Source: Streptomyces angustmyceticus
GTDB taxonomy: Bacteria; Actinomycetota; Actinomycetes; Streptomycetales; Streptomycetaceae
Direction: 5' to 3'
DNA: 64,000 nt
Assembly: GCF_019933235.1 (NCBI RefSeq)
Contig: NZ_CP082945.1
Coordinates: 3,100,001 to 3,164,000, forward strand
The notes under the pieces are model-generated. The model made no database searches. It had not been told where the DNA came from and worked only from the letters and a program-made list of their open reading frames with translations. Shown here piece by piece: positions 1 through 7,507 of this stretch. A program made the position numbers and the translations under genes. Positions within the stretch are counted from its first letter, which is position 1, and the number at the start of each line of letters is the position of its first letter.

Positions 1-266
1 CGATGACGGTCACCAAGAACGGCGAGGACCTGCAACTGACCCCGACCGAGCTGCGGTTGCTGCTGGAGCTGAGCCGCCGGCCCGGCCAGGCGCTGTCCCG
101 CCAGCAGTTGTTGCGGCTGGTGTGGGAGCACGACTATCTGGGCGACTCGCGCCTGGTGGACGCGTGCGTCCAGCGGCTGCGCGCCAAGGTGGAGGACGTG
201 CCGTCCTCACCGACCCTCATCCGTACGGTCCGTGGCGTCGGCTACCGGCTGGACTCGCCGCAGTGA
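1..266 (+). CDS. afsQ1: Response regulator, C-terminal winged-helix domain (AfsQ1-like), partial
   Basis: This is the 3' end of an OmpR/PhoB-family response regulator; the receiver domain lies left of the window. The visible ~87 residues are a complete effector domain: LTPTELRLLLELSRRPGQ, then the recognition-helix segment DSRLVDACVQRLRAKVED and the closing wing TVRGVGYRLD. It would bind promoter DNA after phosphorylation by the kinase encoded immediately downstream. Its TGA overlaps the GTG of that kinase gene (GTGA), so the two are translationally coupled. The AfsQ1 name rests on the coupled kinase, the following lipoprotein gene and the remembered gene order, so it is probable rather than proven. 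Confidence 0.8.
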   Translation, partial: MTVTKNGEDLQLTPTELRLLLELSRRPGQALSRQQLLRLVWEHDYLGDSRLVDACVQRLRAKVEDVPSSPTLIRTVRGVGYRLDSPQ

Positions 267-2059
267 GGGAGCGTGCCACGAGCGGCGCGGCGGCGGACGG
301 CGGTGCGGACGGCGGGACCGGGGACGCCGGCGCGGCCGGGGACACCGGCAGGCCCTCGGCGGGGCGGCGGATGCTGCGGATGCTGGGCCGCCCCTCGGGG
401 CTGCTGCGCTGGACCAGTCTGCGGCTGCGGCTGGTCGTGGTCTTCGCGCTGGTGGCGCTGACCGCCGCGGTCTCCGCCTCGGGCATCGCCTACTGGCTCA
501 ACCGCAACACCGTCCTGGACCGCACCCAGAACGCCGTCCTCAAGGACTTCCGCAAGGCGCTGGAGGACAGCACCCGGTCGCTTCCGCTGCACCCGCGGTG
601 CGCCGAACTCCAGGACGCCGCCCGGCAGATGGCGGGCGGGCCGCAGAACTACGCGGTACTGCTGATCGGGGTGGACCGCGAGGGCAAGGACTGCGCCGCC
701 ACCACCGACAAGGACCTGCTGACGCTCGGGAACGTCCCGGTGCCGCTGCGCAAGGCGGTCAACGAGGTGCGCCCGGTCGACGACGCCAACCGCTACCCGC
801 ACCACCTCTACTGGCAGCGCAAGCAGATCGAGGACACCCCCTACCTCGTCGCCGGGGCGAAGGTGATCGGTGGCGGGCCCACCGGCTACATGATGAAGTC
901 GCTGGCCGCCGAGCGGCAGGACCTCAACTCGCTGGCCTGGTCGCTGGGGATCGCGACGGCGCTCGCGCTGGTCGGCTCGGCGCTGCTGGCACAGGCCGCG
1001 GCGACGACGGTGCTGCGGCCCGTCCAGCGGCTGGGACACGCCGCGCGGCAGCTCGGCGAGGGGCGGCTGGACACCCGGCTGCGGGTGACCGGCACGGACG
1101 AACTCGCCGACCTCTCCCGGACGTTCAACCGTACGGCGGAGCGGCTGGAGCAGCGGGTCGAGGAGCTGAGCGGGCGCGAGGCGGCCTCCCGGCGGTTCGT
1201 CGCGGACATGTCGCACGAACTGCGGACGCCGCTGACCGCGATCACCGCGGTCTCCGAGGTGTTGGAGGAGGAGGCCGACGCCCTCGACCCGATGATCGCG
1301 CCGGCGGTGCAGCTGGTGGTCAGCGAGACCCGGCGGCTCAACGACCTCGTGGAGAACCTCATGGAGGTCACCCGCTTCGACGCGGGCACGGCCCGGCTCG
1401 TGCTCGACGACGTCGATGTCGCGGACCAGGTGACCGCCTGTATCGACGCGCGGGCCTGGCTGGACGCGGTCGAACTCGACGCGGACCGCGGCATCGTGGC
1501 CCGGCTGGACCCACGGCGGCTCGATGTGATCCTGGCGAACCTGATCGGCAACGCCCTCAAGCACGGCGGCTCGCCGGTGCGGGTCTCGGTGCGCACGGAA
1601 GGCGTGCCGGACGGCGGCGGGAGCGGCCGGACGGGCAGCACGGCCGTCTCCGCCGGTGGCGGCGCGGCCGGGGCTGCCCCGGCCGACACGGCGGCGGCCG
1701 GGGCGGCGGACGACGGGACGCAGGAGTCCGGGCGCGCCCCGGACGAGGGGCGGTCCGGGAGCGGGGAGCTGGTGATCCGCGTACGGGACCACGGTCCCGG
1801 CATCCCGGAGGAGGTCCTCCCGCACGTCTTCGACCGCTTCTACAAGGCGAGTGCCTCCCGGCCGCGGTCGGAGGGCAGCGGGCTGGGCCTGTCGATCGCC
1901 ATGGAGAACGCACACATCCACGGCGGGGAGATCACCGCGGCCAACTTCCCCGAGGGCGGCGCGGTCTTCACCCTGCGGCTGCCGATGGACGCCTCCCCGC
2001 TGACGGACGGCGACCGGCCCGGCGGCCCGGCCGGTGAGAGCACGGAGGGCGGGCGATGA
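263..2059 (+). CDS. afsQ2: Two-component sensor histidine kinase (AfsQ2-like)
   Basis: Membrane sensor kinase of the AfsQ pair, which in Streptomyces links nutrient status to antibiotic production and nitrogen metabolism. With the GTG at 263, which overlaps the regulator stop, it has 598 residues. Order: Ala/Gly-rich N-terminus; TM1 ~57-79; extracytoplasmic sensor; TM2 ~224-247; HAMP; HisKA with SHELRTPL (His ~318); HATPase with N-box NLIGNALKHGG (~425-435), G1 box DHGPGIPEE (~509) and GSGLGLSI. A low-complexity Gly/Ala insert of ~50 residues sits between N-box and G1 box, so the protein is longer than typical. A later start at the ATG at 371 is possible. Confidence 0.9.
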   Translation: MRERATSGAAADGGADGGTGDAGAAGDTGRPSAGRRMLRMLGRPSGLLRWTSLRLRLVVVFALVALTAAVSASGIAYWLNRNTVLDRTQNAVLKDFRKALEDSTRSLPLHPRCAELQDAARQMAGGPQNYAVLLIGVDREGKDCAATTDKDLLTLGNVPVPLRKAVNEVRPVDDANRYPHHLYWQRKQIEDTPYLVAGAKVIGGGPTGYMMKSLAAERQDLNSLAWSLGIATALALVGSALLAQAAATTVLRPVQRLGHAARQLGEGRLDTRLRVTGTDELADLSRTFNRTAERLEQRVEELSGREAASRRFVADMSHELRTPLTAITAVSEVLEEEADALDPMIAPAVQLVVSETRRLNDLVENLMEVTRFDAGTARLVLDDVDVADQVTACIDARAWLDAVELDADRGIVARLDPRRLDVILANLIGNALKHGGSPVRVSVRTEGVPDGGGSGRTGSTAVSAGGGAAGAAPADTAAAGAADDGTQESGRAPDEGRSGSGELVIRVRDHGPGIPEEVLPHVFDRFYKASASRPRSEGSGLGLSIAMENAHIHGGEITAANFPEGGAVFTLRLPMDASPLTDGDRPGGPAGESTEGGR

Positions 2060-2676
2060 CGCCGACCAGGCGGAACGGACGGCGCGCCGCCGCCGCGGCG
2101 GTGCTCGCTCTCGCCGTCGCGGGCTGCGGGATCCGGGGCACGTCCGTACCCGTCGACGCGGGCGGCGCGCCCACCCGGGTGAGCTGCAAGGCCCCGGCGA
2201 TCCCGGCCCGGCCGGACGCGTCCGGCGAGAGCACCTCGACGATCGTGTACCTGGTGTGCGGCTCGGCGCTGGCCCAGGTCGAGCGGGCGGTGCCCCCGGC
2301 CAAGGGCGCCGATCCGCGGCTGCCGACGGCCCGTGCGCTGCTGGACGAGCTGCGGCGCAAGCCGTCCGCCGACGAGGAGAAGGCCGGTTTCAGCAGCGCG
2401 CTCCCCCAGGACCTGAAGGTCTCGGGGCCGCGCGACGGCGATCCCTCGGACGCGCTGCGGCTGAGCATCCGGCCGGACGACCTGCCGTCGTTCGCACTGG
2501 CGCAGCTGGTGTGCACCTACGGCGCGAGCACCGCGCTGGGCCGCACCCACGCGGCGGTGCTCGGCGGTCCCGGCGACGACACGGCGCACCGCTACGACTG
2601 CTCGGCGGACGTGCTGGCCAATCCGGACATCGCGGAGAACGCCGGCTGGGGCGACCCGCTGTCGGAAGAGAGCTGA
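2056..2676 (+). CDS. Secreted lipoprotein, third gene of the afsQ operon
   Basis: A 206-residue predicted lipoprotein. It has an Arg-rich n-region, a hydrophobic Ala/Val/Leu segment and the lipobox VAGC at residues ~22-25, followed by a hydrophilic extracellular part with several Cys residues (SCK, VCGS, VCTY, DCSAD). Its ATG overlaps the kinase stop (ATGA), so it belongs to the same operon and could tune sensor activity from outside the membrane. I recognise no enzyme motif. AfsQ loci in other Streptomyces carry a lipoprotein gene here, which supports it being a genuine operon member. Confidence 0.85.
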   Translation: MTPTRRNGRRAAAAAVLALAVAGCGIRGTSVPVDAGGAPTRVSCKAPAIPARPDASGESTSTIVYLVCGSALAQVERAVPPAKGADPRLPTARALLDELRRKPSADEEKAGFSSALPQDLKVSGPRDGDPSDALRLSIRPDDLPSFALAQLVCTYGASTALGRTHAAVLGGPGDDTAHRYDCSADVLANPDIAENAGWGDPLSEES

Positions 2677-2682
2677 GACGGG

Positions 2683-2706
2683 GCGCCGCTGCGGGGCCGG
2701 CGGCGC
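2683..2706 (+). terminator. Possible hairpin after the afsQ operon
   Basis: GCGCCGC (2683-2689) pairs with GCGGCGC (2700-2706) across a 10-nt loop, 6 bp after the lipoprotein stop. There is no T-tract. It is GC-only, so it could be chance in such rich sequence. Confidence 0.35.
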
Positions 2707-2827
2707 TCCCGGAGGGGCCCGTCGGGGCGGAGCGAGACGGGCGCGACCGGGCGGAACCGCGGCCACCGCTCCCGGCGTCCTGGCCTGTGTGCAGCCCCAT
2801 GGCCCCGGCGCGACCGCCGGCCCCCGT

Positions 2828-3343
2828 ATGCGCGTCACCGGACTTCTCCTCCTCGTGGCGCATCTGTCGATCGTCGGCTGGCTGACACTGCGTCCCCGTT
2901 CGGTGCCGTGGGTGCCCGCCGCGAACCTCGAACCGCTGGCGACGATCCGGGCCGAGCTGGCCCGCGGCCTGTCGTGGGAGGTCGTCCAGCACCTCGGCGG
3001 CTCGGTGCTGCTGCTGGCGCCGCTGGGCGTGCTGCTGCCGCTCTCGGCGGGCCGCCTGAACGTTTCGCCCCTGGTGTCCCTGACCCGTACCGCCTTCGCC
3101 GGGGCGATGATCGCGCTGGCCATCGAGCTGCTGCAGTCAGGGGTGCCCGGCCGGGTCCCGGACATCGACTCGGTGCTGCTCGGCACCCTCGGGGTGGCCG
3201 TGGTGCACCTGGCGGTCGTCCCCAGGGCCCGCCGCCGGCTACGCCGCAGGTACCGGCATCTCGGGGCCGCGACCCCGAGAATCCCCAGGGTCGGACTGGC
3301 CCCGCAGGCTGACGCTCTCTCCGGCAGCCGGACCTACCTTTGA
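2828..3343 (+). CDS. VanZ-family membrane protein
   Basis: About 171 residues from the ATG at 2828 (MRVTGLLLL); the frame is open further upstream, to 2789. It has the VanZ layout: N-terminal TM helix followed by LRPRSVPW, a helix containing GGSVLLLAPLGVLLPL, a third containing IALAIELLQS, and the signature GRVPDIDSVLLGTLGV (P/D-x-D-x-x-N/L-x-G). The C-terminal tail is Arg-rich and cytoplasmic. VanZ proteins are linked to low-level teicoplanin resistance and envelope stress, but the biochemical role is unclear. It stands alone between the afsQ operon and the PspC gene on the same strand. Confidence 0.8.
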   Translation: MRVTGLLLLVAHLSIVGWLTLRPRSVPWVPAANLEPLATIRAELARGLSWEVVQHLGGSVLLLAPLGVLLPLSAGRLNVSPLVSLTRTAFAGAMIALAIELLQSGVPGRVPDIDSVLLGTLGVAVVHLAVVPRARRRLRRRYRHLGAATPRIPRVGLAPQADALSGSRTYL

Positions 3344-3388
3344 GACATCGGGGTACACGCCCCACGAAGTCGAGAAGGAGTCGCCCTC

Positions 3389-3595
3389 ATGGCCGCCGCA
3401 CTGGTCCGCCCCCGCAACAACCGAATGATCGCCGGAGTGTGCGCGGGCCTGGCCCGTCGCTTCGGTACGACCCCGACCACGATGCGCGTGATCTTCGTGG
3501 TGTCGTGTCTGCTCCCCGGCCCGCAGTTCCTGGTCTACCTGGCGCTGTGGATACTCCTCCCGTCGGAGGACAAGGCCACCGGCGCCGCCTGGTGA
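3389..3595 (+). CDS. PspC-domain small membrane protein
   Basis: 68 residues; essentially a lone PspC domain. LVRPRNNRMIAGVCAGLARR is the typical opening, then FGTTPTTMRVIFVVSCLLPG and a membrane helix ending LYLALWILLPSED-like (here LVYLALWILLPSED). PspC proteins belong to the phage-shock envelope stress response. The start is well set by the RBS GAGAAGGAG at 3372-3380, 8 bases before the ATG. No pspA-like gene is adjacent. Confidence 0.88.
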   Translation: MAAALVRPRNNRMIAGVCAGLARRFGTTPTTMRVIFVVSCLLPGPQFLVYLALWILLPSEDKATGAAW

Positions 3596-3678
3596 CCCTC
3601 CCGGGGCGGCCGCCCGGCGCGCACCGCTGATCCGGTGCTCCGCCCGCCCGCGCCCCGGCTCCCCGTCCGCAGATGACG

Positions 3679-3716
3679 GTGCCCCGTCCGTACGCGAGGG
3701 CGTACGGACGGGGCAC
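3679..3716. terminator. Strong bidirectional hairpin terminator
   Basis: A perfect 17-bp stem (3679-3695 with 3700-3716) and a GAGG loop lie between two convergent genes, the PspC gene and the small secreted protein gene. The symmetry fits termination in both directions. Confidence 0.8.
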
Positions 3717-3749
3717 GGCGCAGCGCCCGTCCCGGGGACGGGCCGCGTG

Positions 3750-4016
3750 TCAGCCGCCCAGGAGGCTGCCGGGCTGCAGGCCGCCCAGGAGCTTGTTGCC
3801 CTGGGACTTGACCTTGGTCTTGACGTCGTGGCCGGCCGGCTTGGCCTTGGTGAGGCCGGAGACGGTCTTGGCGGCGTCCTTCACCGGCAGGCTCTTCAGC
3901 ACCCCGGTGGTGTCGGTGCCGACCGCCGGGGCCGCGCTGGCGACACCCGCGGCGGTGACGGCGAAAGCGGCACCGAGCGCGACGGTACCGAGAGTCTTGA
4001 TGGTTCCCTGCTTCAT
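3750..4016 (-). CDS. Small secreted protein of unknown function
   Basis: 88 residues from MKQGTIKTLGTVALG; the frame is open to 4052, but the ATG at 4016 gives a proper signal peptide with a GAGGAC-type RBS just upstream. Lys-containing n-region, hydrophobic core LGTVALGAAFAVTAAGV and an ASA-AP signal peptidase I site near residue 29. The mature part is about 60 residues, Lys/Gly/Leu-rich (VLKSLPVKDAAKTVSGLTK, GNKLLGGLQPGSLLGG), without cysteines or catalytic motifs. Such small secreted proteins are common in Streptomyces; function unknown. Confidence 0.75.
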   Translation of the reverse strand: MKQGTIKTLGTVALGAAFAVTAAGVASAAPAVGTDTTGVLKSLPVKDAAKTVSGLTKAKPAGHDVKTKVKSQGNKLLGGLQPGSLLGG

Positions 4017-4101
4017 CGAATTACGTCCTCGTGATGGGGGCTTGACCGGCAAATCAACCTAGTGATGCGGCAACCGGCGCCGCAAACAGCCACGAGGAAG
4101 G

Positions 4102-4134
4102 AAAAAACGGCCGGTGGACATTCCACCGGCCGTT
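4102..4134 (-). terminator. Intrinsic terminator of add
   Basis: A 13-bp stem (4106-4118 with 4122-4134) with a 3-nt loop is followed on the minus strand by a run of six T (plus-strand A4102-A4107). It lies 25 bp past the add stop. This is a classical Rho-independent terminator, unusual in having a real U-tract for this GC-rich genome. Confidence 0.9.
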
Positions 4135-4158
4135 GCGCTATAAGCTCGCACTGTTCCC

Positions 4159-5319
4159 TTACGCAGAGTCAGAAGCCCTGCTGGCGGGGGCGGTTGCACC
4201 CTGCGGACGGAACAGCCATTCGGCCCGCAGTTCCGCGTAACCAGGCTTGATGACGTCATTGATCATGGCCAGACGTTCATCGAAAGGAATGAACGCTGAT
4301 TTCATCGCATTGACTGTAAACCACTGCATGTCGTCGAGCGTGTATCGAAATGTCTTGACCAGGTGCTCGAATTCCCGGGACATGTTCGTGCCGCTCATCA
4401 GCCGGTTGTCGGTGTTGACCGTGAGCCGGAACTGCAGTCGGCGCAGCAGGCCGATGGGGTGCTCCGCGTAGGAGGGAGCGGCGCCGGTCTGCAGGTTGGA
4501 GGTCGGGCACATCTCCAGCGGGATGCGCTTGTCCCGGACGTACGAGGCGAGCCGGCCGAGCTTGACCGAGCCATCGTCGGCGACCTCGATGTCGTCGATG
4601 ATCCGGACACCGTGGCCCAGCCGGTCGGCGCCGCACCACTGCAGGGCCTGCCAGATGGACGGCAGGCCGAAGGCCTCACCGGCGTGGATGGTGAAGTGGT
4701 TGTTCTCCCGCTTGAGGTACTCGAACGCGTCGAGGTGGCGGGTGGGCGGGTAGCCGGCCTCCGCGCCCGCGATGTCGAAGCCGACGACGCCGGTGTCGCG
4801 GTAGCGGTTGGCGAGTTCGGCGATCTCCAGGGCGCGGGCGGCGTGCCGCATCGCGGTCAGCAGCGCGCCGACCCGGATGCGGTGACCGTTCTCCCGGGCC
4901 CGCCGCTCGCCCTCGCGGAAGCCCTCGTTGACGGCCTCGACGACCTCTTCGAGGGTCAGCCCCTTTTCGAGGTGCTGCTCGGGCGCGTACCTGACCTCGG
5001 CGTAGACGACACCGTCCGCGGCCAGGTCCTCGGCGCACTCGGCGGCCACCCGGACCAGGGCGTCGCGGGTCTGCATGACGGCGCAGGTGTGCGCGAAGGT
5101 CTCCAGGTAGCGCTCCAGGGAGCCGGAGTCGGCCGCCTCGCGGAACCAGACCCCGAGCTTCTCCGGGTCGGTCTCGGGCAGGCCCTCGTAGCCCGCATCG
5201 CGGGCCAGGTCGACGACCGTGGCCGGCCGGAGCCCGCCGTCGAGGTGGTCGTGGAGCAGCACCTTGGGGGCACGGCGGATCTGTTCACTGGTCGGGAGTG
5301 TGGTGGTCTCGCTCGTCAT
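4159..5319 (-). CDS. add: Adenosine deaminase
   Basis: 386 residues, full length for the family. Converts (deoxy)adenosine to (deoxy)inosine in purine salvage. Zinc-binding motif HDHLDGGL at residues 23-30, substrate/metal segment HAGEAFG, and the C-terminal [12 protein letters not shown] loop that holds the catalytic Asp residues. The ATG at 5319 gives [22 protein letters not shown]. It is transcribed alone, ends in a strong terminator and carries a perfect palindrome CTACGCGCGTAG 17 bp upstream of its start, shared with two other nucleoside genes in this window, so it is probably under a nucleoside-responsive regulator. Confidence 0.95.
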   Translation of the reverse strand: MTSETTTLPTSEQIRRAPKVLLHDHLDGGLRPATVVDLARDAGYEGLPETDPEKLGVWFREAADSGSLERYLETFAHTCAVMQTRDALVRVAAECAEDLAADGVVYAEVRYAPEQHLEKGLTLEEVVEAVNEGFREGERRARENGHRIRVGALLTAMRHAARALEIAELANRYRDTGVVGFDIAGAEAGYPPTRHLDAFEYLKRENNHFTIHAGEAFGLPSIWQALQWCGADRLGHGVRIIDDIEVADDGSVKLGRLASYVRDKRIPLEMCPTSNLQTGAAPSYAEHPIGLLRRLQFRLTVNTDNRLMSGTNMSREFEHLVKTFRYTLDDMQWFTVNAMKSAFIPFDERLAMINDVIKPGYAELRAEWLFRPQGATAPASRASDSA

Positions 5320-5334
5320 TTCGGCACTCTAGCC

Positions 5335-5348
5335 CCTACGCGCGTAGA
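5335..5348. promoter_or_regulatory. Candidate nucleoside-regulon operator upstream of add
   Basis: Plus-strand CCTACGCGCGTAGA. The inner 12 bp CTACGCGCGTAG (5336-5347) is a perfect palindrome, 16-27 bp upstream of the add ATG, where a bound repressor would block transcription or initiation. Closely similar 14-mers precede deoA (10308-10321) and the BMP lipoprotein gene (19252-19265). The regulator is not identified here. Confidence 0.65.
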
Positions 5349-5422
5349 TCTCATCGAACGATACGTAACAGTGACCCGTCCACGGGGTGGCGCGCACGCC
5401 GCCTTCTGCCATCGTTCTGGTC

Positions 5423-6241
5423 ATGGCTCAGCAAGCACTGCCGGTGCGCGAGGCCCGGCTGGGAAAACCGCTGGGAACGGCCGGCAAGGAGGGGGCGCGC
5501 GAGGCGCTCCGGTGGCGGAGTGGCGGCGGTCGGAGCACCGGCCGGGAGGTGAGCGGGGTCGCTCTTCTACTGCCCGGAGGCGGCCCGACCGGGGTGCGGC
5601 GCCCTTCGCCGGTGGCGGCACTGGCGGTGCGCCCGCTGGCGGTCCGGCTGGCGAAGGCCGGGCGCCCCGAGGGCCTGACGGCCCATGTCGTCCGCTACCG
5701 CTGCAACGGCTGGAACGGCCCCGACGCCCATCCGGCACGTGACGCGGCCTGGGCCCTGGACGAGGTGGTCCGGCGCTACGGCGATGTGCCGGTCTGCCTC
5801 GTCGGCACGGGCATGGGCGCCCGCGCCGCCCTGCACGCCGCGGGCCACCCCGCGGTCAACTCCGTCCTGGCACTGGCCCCTTGGCTGCCCGGCCCCGGCC
5901 GGGACGACGAGCGGCCCGACCCGGTGAAACAGCTCATCGGCCGGCAGGTCCTGCTGGTCCACGGCACCAACGACGAACGCACCGACCCCGACCTGTCCTA
6001 CCGCTACGCCCAGCGCGCCAAGAAGGTCAACCGCGACACCTGCCGGTTCGAGGTGCACTCCGACGGCCACTCCCTGCACCAGCACCGCGCCGAAGTCCTC
6101 GCCCTGGCCGCCGACTTCATGCTCGGCTCCCTCTTCGCCCGCGACTACGCCCGCCCCGTGAAGGACGCACTGGCCGCCCCACCGCCGCTCGGCCTCCGCA
6201 TGCCCCTGGCCGCGGGCTTCGGGGCGTCGTTGCGGCATTGA
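5423..6241 (+). CDS. Alpha/beta-hydrolase-fold protein lacking the nucleophile serine
   Basis: 272 residues from MAQQALPVREARLGKP (the frame is open to 5387). The fold is suggested by ALLLPGGGPTG (oxyanion-side loop), CLVGTGMGARAALHAAG (nucleophile elbow), VLLVHGTNDERTDP (acid loop) and HSDGHSLHQH (histidine). The elbow reads G-T-G-M-G instead of G-x-S-x-G, so the usual Ser is Gly and a normal triad cannot form. It may be a non-hydrolytic member or act through another residue. It is divergent from add with about 100 bp between them. Substrate unknown. Confidence 0.8.
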   Translation: MAQQALPVREARLGKPLGTAGKEGAREALRWRSGGGRSTGREVSGVALLLPGGGPTGVRRPSPVAALAVRPLAVRLAKAGRPEGLTAHVVRYRCNGWNGPDAHPARDAAWALDEVVRRYGDVPVCLVGTGMGARAALHAAGHPAVNSVLALAPWLPGPGRDDERPDPVKQLIGRQVLLVHGTNDERTDPDLSYRYAQRAKKVNRDTCRFEVHSDGHSLHQHRAEVLALAADFMLGSLFARDYARPVKDALAAPPPLGLRMPLAAGFGASLRH

Positions 6242-6277
6242 GGGTGGGCGCTGAGGGCGAGGCGTGGAGGGGAAGAG

Positions 6278-6388
6278 GTGCCGGGGGCCAAGGCGTCGAG
6301 GAGCGGAGAGGTCCAGGTGCCGGGCGTCCAAGTCGGGCGTCGAGGAGCGGAGAGGTCCAGGTGCCGGGCGTCCAAGTCGGGCGTCGAG
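6278..6388. repeat. Intergenic 44-bp tandem repeat, about 2.6 copies
   Basis: Copy 1 is 6278-6316 (39 bp, one 5-bp deletion), copy 2 is 6317-6360 (44 bp) and copy 3 is 6361-6388 (28 bp, partial). Each begins GTGCCGGG and runs through GGCGTCGAG. It lies between the alpha/beta-hydrolase stop and the end of the LysR gene, 36 bp after the first. No coding role is apparent. Confidence 0.85.
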
Positions 6389-6431
6389 GCGACGGCGCGC
6401 CGCACCTCCCCCCTCCCTCCGCCCGCTCCCC

Positions 6432-7322
6432 TCACCGCGGCAGCAGCTTCCCCCGGCGGCCGAGCAGGAACTTCTTGAAGGCGGCGACCGGTGGGGTGTC
6501 GGGATGGCCGTCCAGCCAGGCGACGCCGATCTCGCGGACCGCGCGGGGCGCCGTCACGGTCAGTTCGGCGACGCCGGGGCGGGGGACGGCCGGCGGTGGG
6601 AGCAGGGCCACGCCCAGCCCGGCCGCGACCAGCCCGCGCAGCGTCTCGGCCTCCTCCCCCTCGAACGCGATCCGCGGCGTGAAGCCCGCCTCGGCGCACA
6701 GCGCGTCGGTGATCCGGCGCAGTCCGTAGCCCGGTTCCAGGGTCACGAACAGCTCGCCGGCGGCCTCCGCGAGCCGGATCCGCTTACGGCCGGCCAGCGC
6801 GTGGTCGTCGGGGACGACGAGGCGCAGCTTCTGCTCGTCGAGCCGGCGGGCGACCAGGTCCGGATAGTCGGGCACCGGCGACGTCAGGCACAGATCGAGG
6901 TCGCCGGCCCGGAGGCGTTCGATCATGGCCTCGCCGTAGTTCTGGACGAGCTGGAAGCGGACGCGCGGGTGGTCGGCGCGGAAGCTGCGGATCAGGCCGG
7001 GCACGGTCTCCGAGCCGAGGGTGTGCAGAAAGCCGAACGCCACCTTCCCGGCGGCGGGGTCGACGTCGGCGCGTACGGACTCCGTCGCCCGTTCCAGGTC
7101 CGTCAGCGCCCGCTCGGTGGAGGCGAGGAAGGCGCGGCCGGCCGGGGTGAGGGAGAGCGTGCGGCCGTGCCGGGCGAAGAGGGCGACGCCGAGGTCCTCC
7201 TCCAGGCGGACCAGCGCGCGGCTGAGCGTCGGCTGCGGCATGCCGAGTTCCAGGGCGGCGCGGGTGACGTGTTCGTGCCGGGCGACGGCGGTGAACTGGG
7301 CGAGCCGCGGGGCGAGGAGCAC
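6432..7322 (-). CDS. LysR-family transcriptional regulator
   Basis: 296 residues from the GTG at 7322 (VLLAPRLAQFTAVARHE), the usual LysR length; the frame stays open to 7481, which would add an atypical 53-residue N-tail. The winged HTH comprises LAQFTAVARHEHVTRAALEL, then LGMPQPTLSRALVRLEEDLG and LFARHGRTLSLTPAGRAFL. The effector domain follows from about residue 90. It is divergent from the MFS gene at 7508 and probably controls it; an inverted repeat at 7396-7415 between the genes is a candidate site. The inducer is unknown. Confidence 0.9.
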   Translation of the reverse strand: MLLAPRLAQFTAVARHEHVTRAALELGMPQPTLSRALVRLEEDLGVALFARHGRTLSLTPAGRAFLASTERALTDLERATESVRADVDPAAGKVAFGFLHTLGSETVPGLIRSFRADHPRVRFQLVQNYGEAMIERLRAGDLDLCLTSPVPDYPDLVARRLDEQKLRLVVPDDHALAGRKRIRLAEAAGELFVTLEPGYGLRRITDALCAEAGFTPRIAFEGEEAETLRGLVAAGLGVALLPPPAVPRPGVAELTVTAPRAVREIGVAWLDGHPDTPPVAAFKKFLLGRRGKLLPR

Positions 7323-7395
7323 CGCCCAGGAGTCGCCCCCGAGCTCGGCCGGCTCCCCCGCCTCCGCGCTCCGCGGCGCTCCGGCAAGATCTTTT

Positions 7396-7415
7396 CTGTT
7401 GCGACCTTGCAACAG
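7396..7415. promoter_or_regulatory. Inverted repeat between LysR and MFS genes
   Basis: CTGTTGCGACCTTGCAACAG: 7-bp perfect arms (CTGTTGC/GCAACAG) with a 6-bp spacer, the symmetry expected of a LysR-type operator. If the regulator starts at 7322, the repeat is 74 bp upstream of it and 93 bp upstream of the MFS start. If it starts at 7481, the repeat is inside the coding region. Confidence 0.5.
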
Positions 7416-7507
7416 CGGCCCCTGCGACCTCGGATCATGTGTCACAGCATCGATTATGCCGTTTCTATGCATTGGACGCATGAAACCTGGCGGCCTACGT
7501 TCGAAGC

